Shown one piece after another: positions 1 through 4,493 of a stretch of 5,969 nt of DNA (positions are counted from its first letter, which is position 1; each line of letters opens with the position of its first letter). Location: positions 10,777 through 16,745 of the forward strand of contig DEEV01000060.1 of the NCBI GenBank assembly GCA_002350445.1, given 5' to 3'. Position numbers and translations under genes: made by a program. Below the pieces are notes generated by a model. That model was not told where the DNA came from, searched no databases, and saw only the letters and a list, made by a program, of their open reading frames with translations. This DNA comes from Treponema sp. UBA2869 (GTDB lineage: Bacteria; Spirochaetota; Spirochaetia; Treponematales; Treponemataceae).

Positions 1-955
1 TGTTCGTCCTGGCTTTACTGTAATTATGGGCGACAGCCACACTTGTACTCACGGTGCTTTTGGTGCTTTTGCAGCCGGAGTCGGAACTACAGACCTTGAA
101 GTTGGAATTTTGAAAGGTGTTTGTTCATTCCGCGAGCCAAAATCAATTAAGTTTGTTTTGAACGGAACATTAAAACCTGGTGTTTATGCAAAAGATGTTA
201 TTCTTTTCCTTATTAATAAAATTGGCGTAAATGGTGCAACAAACTGCGTTGTTGAATTTACAGGCCCTGTAATTGACAATTTTGATATGGAAAGTCGAAT
301 GACTCTTTGTAATATGGCAGTAGAAGCCGGTGGAACTTCTGGAATATGTTATCCTGATATTAAGACTGTTGATTATCTTTGGGAATTTATTAAGGATGAT
401 TATAAAACCAAGGAAGATGCCGTTGCTGACTATGCAAAGTGGCGTTCAGATGACGATGCTGAATATGAAAAAGTATACACTTATGATCTTTCTGATCTTG
501 AACCTGTTTGTACAGTTGGTTATAAACCGGATCAGATGAAAAAAGTGTCTGAAATGAAAGGAACAAAGGTTGATCAGGTTTATATTGGTTCATGTACTAA
601 TGGACGCATTTCTGATCTTCGTGTTGCGGCACAGGTTTTAAAAGGTCATCATCTTGCAGACGGTGTTCGCGGAATTGTTTCGCCTGCTACACCAAAAATC
701 TTTAAAATGGCTGTTGATGAAGGAATTATTAATATTTTCCTTGAAGCAGGTTTCTGTGTAACTAACCCTACTTGCGGTGCTTGTCTTGGTATGTCTAACG
801 GTGTACTTGCGGAAGGTGAAGTTTGTGCTTCTACAACAAACCGTAACTTTAACGGACGCATGGGAAAAGGTGGAATGGTTCATCTTATGAGCCCTGCAAC
901 AGCAGCTGCAACAGCAATTGCCGGTACAATTACTAATTCAGAATTGTATAAATAA
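1..955 (+). CDS. leuC: 3-isopropylmalate dehydratase large subunit, 5'-truncated by window edge
   Basis: Large subunit of isopropylmalate isomerase, a cytoplasmic [4Fe-4S] enzyme of the aconitase superfamily that converts 2-isopropylmalate to 3-isopropylmalate in leucine synthesis. The frame is open from base 2, upstream of the first ATG (26), and reads RPGFTVIMGDSHTCTHGAFG, so the ATG is internal and the gene enters from outside. About 317 residues are visible. The family of this type is usually about 420 residues, so roughly 100 N-terminal residues are missing. Visible signatures are GDSHTCTHG near the left edge and the three cluster ligands: Cys in GSCTNGR (codon 593-595) and the two Cys of PTCGAC (codons 773-775 and 782-784). 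The wording VPES/REPKSIKF-like and KPGVYAKDVI matches the shorter LeuC/homoaconitase branch rather than the E. coli-like branch of about 466 residues. Homoaconitase or another related hydro-lyase cannot be excluded by sequence alone, but the leuD partner next door supports isopropylmalate. Confidence 0.95.
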   Translation, partial: VRPGFTVIMGDSHTCTHGAFGAFAAGVGTTDLEVGILKGVCSFREPKSIKFVLNGTLKPGVYAKDVILFLINKIGVNGATNCVVEFTGPVIDNFDMESRMTLCNMAVEAGGTSGICYPDIKTVDYLWEFIKDDYKTKEDAVADYAKWRSDDDAEYEKVYTYDLSDLEPVCTVGYKPDQMKKVSEMKGTKVDQVYIGSCTNGRISDLRVAAQVLKGHHLADGVRGIVSPATPKIFKMAVDEGIINIFLEAGFCVTNPTCGACLGMSNGVLAEGEVCASTTNRNFNGRMGKGGMVHLMSPATAAATAIAGTITNSELYK

Positions 956-972
956 AAAAACTGAGTTTAATT

Positions 973-1012
973 AATAATAATTTACACAATTATAAGAAAA
1001 TGTGTTATTATT
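973..1012 (+). repeat. Imperfect AT-rich inverted repeat in the leuC-leuD spacer
   Basis: In the 88-base spacer between leuC and leuD the arm 973-980 plus 985-988 (AATAATAA, CACA) is complementary to 1001-1012 (TGTGTTATTATT). The pairing is 12 bp with a 4-base bulge (TTTA, 981-984) and a 12-base loop. All but four of the pairs are A-T, so the RNA hairpin would be weak. It could be an operator, an mRNA-processing or stability element, or chance in AT-rich DNA. A poor promoter-like pair, TTTACA (981-986) and TATTAT (1006-1011) at 19-base spacing, overlaps it, so a separate leuD start is possible but not supported. Confidence 0.35.
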
Positions 1013-1043
1013 ATAGTATAAACAAAAAAATTTGGAGATTAAA

Positions 1044-1577
1044 ATGAAACAATTCGGCGGTTCAGTACTTTTTTTGGATCGTTCAGACATTAATACTGAC
1101 GAAATTATTCCTGCAAAGTATCTTACAGAAATTTCAAAACAGGCTTTAAAGCCTTATCTTCTTGAAGATTTAAAGCTTGATGGTTTTAATCCTAAGACAG
1201 ATGTTGCCGGTAAAAAAGTAATTATTACACGTGAAAATTTTGGATGTGGTTCTTCAAGAGAGCATGCGCCATGGGCTTTGGAAGTAAACAATATTTATAC
1301 AGTTGTTGCTCCAAACTTTGCACGCATTTTCCGTCAGAATATGTTCAACTGCGGTATGATGGCAGTAGAAATTGATCGCAAGTCTGTTGATGATATGTTC
1401 AGAACTTTTGCAGATAAAGAAACTGAATGTAAAATTGTAATCAATGATGACGGAACAGCAAAGGTAAAACTTATTGCCGGTTCTCTTTCAAAGAGCTACC
1501 CTTTCAAGCTTGATGACTTTGAAAAGGCTCTTGTAGAAAAAGAAGGCTGGATTGGTTACGCTGATTCTAAGTACTAA
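1044..1577 (+). CDS. leuD: 3-isopropylmalate dehydratase small subunit
   Basis: Small (swivel-domain) subunit that pairs with LeuC to form isopropylmalate isomerase. The product is 177 residues, close to the 160-200 usual for the stand-alone LeuD type. I chose ATG 1044 over the in-frame TTG at 1032 because GGAG at 1034-1037 is a good ribosome binding site 6 bases before the ATG and would lie inside the longer reading. Visible motifs are DINTDEIIPAKYL (about residues 15-27), ENFGCGSSREHAPWAL (64-79), with the conserved Gly-Ser-Ser-Arg substrate-binding loop, and APNFARIFRQNMFNCG (89-104). The residue after Tyr-Leu in the specificity loop is Thr; methanogen homoaconitases are reported to have Arg there, which mildly favours isopropylmalate over homoaconitate. 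The gene follows leuC by 88 bases on the same strand and is closed by a terminator at 1595-1630, so the two are probably one transcript. Confidence 0.95.
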   Translation: MKQFGGSVLFLDRSDINTDEIIPAKYLTEISKQALKPYLLEDLKLDGFNPKTDVAGKKVIITRENFGCGSSREHAPWALEVNNIYTVVAPNFARIFRQNMFNCGMMAVEIDRKSVDDMFRTFADKETECKIVINDDGTAKVKLIAGSLSKSYPFKLDDFEKALVEKEGWIGYADSKY

Positions 1578-1594
1578 TCTGATCATTTAAAAAG

Positions 1595-1630
1595 AAAATC
1601 CCGGTGCCATATGACATCGGGATTTTTTTT
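1595..1630 (+). terminator. Intrinsic terminator of the leuCD transcript
   Basis: A 12-bp stem pairs AAAATCCCGGTG (1595-1606) with CATCGGGATTTT (1615-1626), with one G-U pair and an 8-base loop. It is followed by an unbroken T run to 1630. It begins 18 bases after the leuD stop. The A-rich left flank (1589-1598) would give a short U tract on the other strand too, so it may also act as a back-up stop for the convergent permease transcript. Confidence 0.9.
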
Positions 1631-1681
1631 ACTTTTTTGAGGGTTCGAATAAATATCGTCACCCGTTTTTGTGTGAATGCT

Positions 1682-1708
1682 AAAAGACAGTCCCTATGGG
1701 CTGTCTTT
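1682..1708 (-). terminator. Intrinsic terminator of the purine permease gene
   Basis: On the minus strand AAAGACAGCCC (1708-1698) pairs with GGGACTGTCTTT (1694-1683), an 11-bp stem with a single-base bulge and a 3-base loop, followed by a short U run (TTTTAGC). It lies 14 bases downstream of the permease stop codon. On the plus strand there is no T run after the hairpin, so it reads as the minus-strand terminator. It sits opposite the leuD terminator in the 144-base convergent spacer. Confidence 0.8.
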
Positions 1709-1721
1709 CTAAACGCATTTT

Positions 1722-3068
1722 CTATTTTAGGGATTCGAAAATAATATCAGCAACAAAGATTATTGCAAGTACCCATGTAACAACAGGTATTTCCTTTGTT
1801 TTCTTAGCAGCGCATTTTGTAATTACATAAGAAATAATTCCCCATGTAATACCTTTTGCGATTGAGTAAGAGAATGGCATTGTAATAATTGTAATGAATG
1901 CCGGAATACCTTCTGTAGGATCGTCAAATTTAATTTCTACAACAGAGCGCATCATAAGATAGCCAACGAAGATCAAAGCTGGAGCTGTAGCAGCAGAAGG
2001 AATAAGGAAGAATAATGGGCTTAAGAACAATGCAAAAAGGAAAAGAATTCCGGTTGTAACAGAAGCAAGACCAGTGCGGGCACCGGCAGCAACACCGGAA
2101 GAAGATTCGACAAATGATGTTACAGTAGATGTACCAAGGCAAGCACCAACAGCAGTACCAACTGCATCTGCCATAAGAGCGCCTTTTACATTCTGAACTT
2201 CGCCGTTTGAATCTTTAAGGTTACCCTGCTCTGCAACTCCAAGAAGAGTTCCGATTGTATCGAACAAATCTGTAAAAAGGAATGTAAAGAAAATTACAAA
2301 GAACTGTCCAAGAACAGCAATAGAGAATTTTCCAGCAGGTGTACAGAAAATGCCTTTAAAATCAAATGCAAAAAGATGTGGTGCAGAAGGTGTTGAGAAT
2401 GGTTTAAAGTTTTCTGGAATCTTTGTTACACCAAAAGGAATTCCGATGATTGTTGTAATGATAATTCCTACAAGAATTGCACCTGGAACTTTAAGTGTAT
2501 AAAGAACAATTGTGATTATAAGTCCAATTACAGCAACAATAGCTGCTTTGTTTGCCATTGTAAAGTTTACATAACCAATAAGGGTACCTGTGTTAGCAGA
2601 AACAATGCCTGCGTTTGCAAGACCAATAATTGCAATAAAAAGTCCAATACCTACTGCAACGGCTTTTTTAAGTCCTTCCGGAATTGATTTAATAATTGCT
2701 TCTCGAATGCCGCACAAAGAAAGAATAATAAAAAGAATACCTTCGATAAGGACAGCTGTAAGTGCAAGCTGATAGCTGCAACCCATTCCAAGAACAACAG
2801 TGTATGTAAAGAAAGCATTAAGACCAAGACCTGGAGCAAGAGCTACCGGCAGGTTTGCACAGAAAGCCATAACCAAAGTTGCGATGGCAGCAGAAAGTGC
2901 TGTAGCTGTGAATACTGCACCCCAGCTCATTCCTGTTGCACCATCGGCACAAAGAATGCTTGGATTTACTGCAAGAATGTAAGCCATGGCAAGGAATGTT
3001 GTTATACCACCGATAACTTCTTTGCTAATGGTTGTTCCGCGTTCTTTCAATTTGAAGAACTGTTCCAT
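1722..3068 (-). CDS. AzgA-family (NCS2) purine permease
   Basis: Inner-membrane purine/proton symporter of the AzgA branch of the NCS2 nucleobase transporters (relatives: PbuG, PbuO, AdeP/GhxP type), which takes up hypoxanthine, guanine or adenine. It has 448 residues, typical of the family, and is hydrophobic throughout with about 13-14 membrane segments. Family motifs in order are GGITTFLAMAYILAVNP (20-36), APGLGLNAFF (78-87), FTDLFDTIGTLLGVA (265-279), GTSTVTSFVESSSG (312-325) followed by GARTGL, then ATAPALIFVGYLM and DPTEGIPAF near the C-terminus. FTDLFDTIGT and TSTVTSFVESSSG are the substrate-binding helices of the family. ATG 3066-3068 is the start: AAGGAGG (3078-3084) lies 9 bases before it. 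The gene is transcribed toward leuCD and ends in TAG. The exact purine cannot be told from sequence alone. The 5' leader shows no purine riboswitch core. Confidence 0.95.
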   Translation of the reverse strand: MEQFFKLKERGTTISKEVIGGITTFLAMAYILAVNPSILCADGATGMSWGAVFTATALSAAIATLVMAFCANLPVALAPGLGLNAFFTYTVVLGMGCSYQLALTAVLIEGILFIILSLCGIREAIIKSIPEGLKKAVAVGIGLFIAIIGLANAGIVSANTGTLIGYVNFTMANKAAIVAVIGLIITIVLYTLKVPGAILVGIIITTIIGIPFGVTKIPENFKPFSTPSAPHLFAFDFKGIFCTPAGKFSIAVLGQFFVIFFTFLFTDLFDTIGTLLGVAEQGNLKDSNGEVQNVKGALMADAVGTAVGACLGTSTVTSFVESSSGVAAGARTGLASVTTGILFLFALFLSPLFFLIPSAATAPALIFVGYLMMRSVVEIKFDDPTEGIPAFITIITMPFSYSIAKGITWGIISYVITKCAAKKTKEIPVVTWVLAIIFVADIIFESLK

Positions 3069-3112
3069 TTTTTTAATCCTCCTTCTGGATTTAAACTTTT
3101 ATTCTATTTCTT

Positions 3113-3143
3113 AAACTGACGGCATAAATGCATAAATCAGTTT
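3113..3143 (-). promoter_or_regulatory. Hairpin with tandem 8-base repeat in the purine permease 5' leader
   Basis: Between the predicted transcription start (about 3152) and the ribosome binding site, arms AAACTGA (3113-3119) and TCAGTTT (3137-3143) can pair around a 17-base loop. On the plus strand the loop holds two perfect tandem copies of GCATAAAT (3122-3129 and 3130-3137, the last base shared with the arm). Whether it regulates anything is not known. It does not resemble the three-way-junction purine aptamer that precedes many purine permease genes in Gram-positive bacteria. Confidence 0.35.
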
Positions 3144-3158
3144 TGGAAATTCAGGCTT

Positions 3159-3167
3159 ATTATAGCA
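3159..3167 (-). promoter_or_regulatory. Extended -10 promoter of the purine permease gene
   Basis: On the minus strand the sequence reads TGCTATAAT, a perfect -10 hexamer (3159-3164) with an upstream TG extension. No good -35 hexamer lies at 16-18 bases (the 17-base position reads TAGCAG), which is common for extended -10 promoters. The predicted start near 3152 gives a leader of about 83 bases. An AAACGTTT palindrome (3191-3198) sits just upstream of the -35 position and could be a regulator site. Confidence 0.6.
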
Positions 3168-3225
3168 TTTTTACATTTAAACTGCTATTGAAACGTTTTA
3201 TTAGTGGAAGAAATTTATTGTATTT

Positions 3226-3609
3226 TTATTCCGTAATTTCAATCAAATTATCTTCGATTGCAACAATGCAGCTTTCGTAATAACCGTCTCCGGTTGTACG
3301 CGGTCTGCTCGAAACAGAAAAGCCAGCTTTTTCAAGCCGGACCGTTAGTTCATTTACCGCTTCTTTGCTTCCAACGCTAAACGCTAGATGCGCGTAGCCG
3401 GCTCTGTATGGGCTCTTTTCCTGCTCTACAAGTTCCGGACGAGTCATAATTTCCAGTCTTGCGCCTTCTTCAAATGAAATAAAATATGACCTGAAATTTG
3501 TTTTTTTATTATGATAGCCGTCATTTGACTTTCCGTTTAAATATGTAACGAAAAATTCTTTGGCTTTTTCCAGATCAGAAACATAGAGTGCAACGTGTTC
3601 TATTTTCAT
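3226..3609 (-). CDS. VOC-superfamily (glyoxalase/bleomycin-resistance fold) metalloprotein
   Basis: Small cytoplasmic enzyme or binding protein of 127 residues with the paired beta-alpha-beta-beta-beta modules of the vicinal oxygen chelate fold. The N-terminal module starts KIEHVALYVSDLEKAKEFF and the second starts GYAHLAFSVGS. The four expected metal ligands can be placed at His5, Glu53 (RLEIM), His74 (YAHLAF) and Glu124 (IEIT), so a metal-dependent activity is likely. The family covers lactoylglutathione lyase, epimerases, dioxygenases and resistance proteins; the substrate cannot be assigned. The start must be ATG 3607-3609: it supplies His5, and an in-frame TAA lies three codons upstream. 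No Shine-Dalgarno sequence precedes it, and a strong -10 hexamer ends only 8 bases upstream, which suggests a leaderless mRNA. The purine permease gene follows after 157 bases on the same strand with its own promoter; no terminator is visible between them, so read-through is possible. Confidence 0.88.
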   Translation of the reverse strand: MKIEHVALYVSDLEKAKEFFVTYLNGKSNDGYHNKKTNFRSYFISFEEGARLEIMTRPELVEQEKSPYRAGYAHLAFSVGSKEAVNELTVRLEKAGFSVSSRPRTTGDGYYESCIVAIEDNLIEITE

Positions 3610-3617
3610 AATGTGTT

Positions 3618-3645
3618 ATTATATCACAGGATTACAGTTTGCAAA
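3618..3645 (-). promoter_or_regulatory. Extended -10 promoter of the VOC gene
   Basis: On the minus strand TGATATAAT gives a perfect -10 hexamer (3618-3623) with a TG extension, and TTTGCA (3640-3645, 4 of 6 to consensus) sits at 16-base spacing as a -35. Transcription should begin near 3611, at or within a few bases of the ATG at 3609. The promoter lies in the debris just beyond the truncated integrase frame (TGA at 3679-3681). Confidence 0.6.
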
Positions 3646-3678
3646 CGTGAATTCGAATTGTTTTTACTAAATAGTTTT

Positions 3679-4235
3679 TCAAACAGCAGTGAAAACAATA
3701 ACCTCTTTCTTTGTTTCGTTCCGGCATATTTGCAACCAGGACTTTATGAAGGCTTCTTTTGTCTTTAGCGGTCTTAATTCTCCTCTTAAATATTGGTCTT
3801 TTAAGTCAATGTATGTAGTTTTTACATTTTCTTTTCGTAATGAATTGATTTCAGATAATCTAAGTCCGGTACAGGCTGCTACAAGATTAAATAATCTTTG
3901 TGATTGATTTACCCATTTGAATTCGCAAAGAATTTTTTCAGGTATAAAGGACTAAGAGCGGGATGCTCTTGAGTTCCGGAGGCGATTTTATCTTGTACCC
4001 AAATTGAATCAATATCAAAAAAGTGTTCTGCATATTTTGAAAATAAAACATTAGAACCAGACCAGATTCTTCCCTGCATAAGAAGTGTTTCGCAATAATG
4101 AATTGCAACTTTTTTGTTTTTACAGCCTGTACTTTTTGCTGAGGATAATGACCCATCAGGTTTGTAAGTCTGGTAATAATAAACCTTGTTTCCAGATTTG
4201 AGTGTTCATTTGTAGACGAAAAAATAACTACGCAT
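3679..4235 (-). pseudogene. Degenerate tyrosine recombinase (phage-type integrase), two frames, internal stop, truncated
   Basis: The remnant has no full open frame. AAGGAG (4242-4247) precedes ATG 4233-4235, which reads MRSYFFVYK and then TGA (4206-4208). The same frame continues as TLKSGNKVYYYQTYKPDG and on to HPALSPLYLKK, resembling the N-terminal arm-binding and core-binding start of an integrase, until TAA at 3909-3911. A second frame, open from 3951 to TGA 3679-3681, reads FKWVNQSQRLFNLVAACTG followed by LRLSEINSLRKENV. This carries the box I catalytic Arg (TGLR, codon 3859-3861), and RPLKTKEA looks like the catalytic-Lys hairpin. The junction falls at 3911-3951. Intact relatives have a long stretch there, so most of the core-binding domain is apparently deleted. 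The HxxR and Tyr boxes are absent. The gene lies 114 bases downstream of tRNA-Gly, the usual arrangement for an integrated element. The coding regions read so far do not include other element genes. Confidence 0.82.
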
Positions 4236-4293
4236 AGCATGCTCCTTAAAAAAAATATTAAAGGAGATACTATCATTTTACTGACTGTCGGTT

Positions 4294-4338
4294 AAATAAA
4301 AAAAAGCTAAGTCCATACAATGTATGAACTTAGCTTTT
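4294..4338 (-). terminator. Intrinsic terminator of the tRNA-Gly gene
   Basis: AAAAGCTAAGT (4302-4312) pairs with ACTTAGCTTTT (4328-4338); after one C/A mismatch, CATAC (4314-4318) pairs with GTATG (4322-4326) around a 3-base loop. On the minus strand the stem is followed by eight U, then AUUU (4294-4305). It begins 10 bases past the tRNA 3' end. It separates the tRNA from the integrase pseudogene. Confidence 0.88.
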
Positions 4339-4348
4339 ATCCAAAAGA

Positions 4349-4420
4349 GCGGATGAAGGGAGTCGAACCCTCGTCATCAGCTTGGAAGGCTGAGATAATA
4401 AGCCGTTATATGACATCCGC
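4349..4420 (-). tRNA. tRNA-Gly, anticodon UCC
   Basis: A 72-base cloverleaf on the minus strand. The acceptor stem is GCGGATG with CATCCGC (7 bp). The D arm is short (ATA/TAT, with GG in the loop). The anticodon arm is TCAGC-CTTCCAA-GCTGA, anticodon TCC. The T arm is GAGGG-TTCGACT-CCCTT, with one G-U pair. CCA is not encoded, so it is added after transcription. It decodes GGA and, with wobble, GGG. It stands alone between its own promoter and terminator, downstream of the radical SAM gene on the same strand. Confidence 0.96.
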
Positions 4421-4433
4421 AAGTGATGTAATT

Positions 4434-4462
4434 AATATATAAAAGTACGAAAAAAATGTCAA
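4434..4462 (-). promoter_or_regulatory. Near-consensus sigma-70 promoter of tRNA-Gly
   Basis: On the minus strand a perfect TTGACA (4457-4462), a 17-base spacer, and TATATT (4434-4439). The predicted start near 4427 is about 6 bases ahead of the mature tRNA 5' end, which fits a stable-RNA promoter. The GC discriminator typical of stringently controlled promoters in enteric bacteria is not evident here (AATTACATCACTT). Confidence 0.85.
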
Positions 4463-4474
4463 TATGGATAATTG

Positions 4475-4493
4475 AAAAAAAGATATTTTTTTT
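4475..4493 (-). terminator. Possible weak A/T hairpin at the end of the radical SAM gene
   Basis: A7-GATA-T8 on the plus strand (4475-4493) can fold on either strand and overlaps the radical SAM stop codon (4492-4494). With no G-C pairs the hairpin would be unstable, so it is at best a poor terminator. No other stop signal lies between the radical SAM gene and the tRNA promoter, so some read-through into the tRNA is possible. Confidence 0.2.

Noticed and set aside
1032..1034. TTG as the start of leuD
   Set aside because: It overlaps the GGAG ribosome site that serves ATG 1044, and the four extra residues (MEIK) are not needed by the family.
1639..1648. GAGGGTTCGA, identical to ten bases of the tRNA-Gly T arm, as a possible att site for the lost element
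   Set aside because: The copy is in the opposite orientation to the tRNA, whereas attachment repeats should be direct. The match stops after ten bases and does not reach the tRNA 3' end. A ten-base match to some part of a tRNA is expected by chance in a window of this size.
3069..3158. Purine riboswitch in the permease leader
   Set aside because: The leader lacks the conserved purine aptamer loops and junction, and is only about 83 bases long with a single small hairpin.
3689..3907. 72-residue plus-strand open frame
   Set aside because: It lies antisense to the integrase catalytic part (TGLRLSEI on the minus strand), which explains its coding-like look. No ribosome binding site precedes it.
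3938..4276. 112-residue minus-strand open frame overlapping the integrase remnant
   Set aside because: Its protein has no recognisable family features and no good ribosome site. The neighbouring frame over the same bases reads as an integrase N-terminal part, so this frame is a shadow of the pseudogene.
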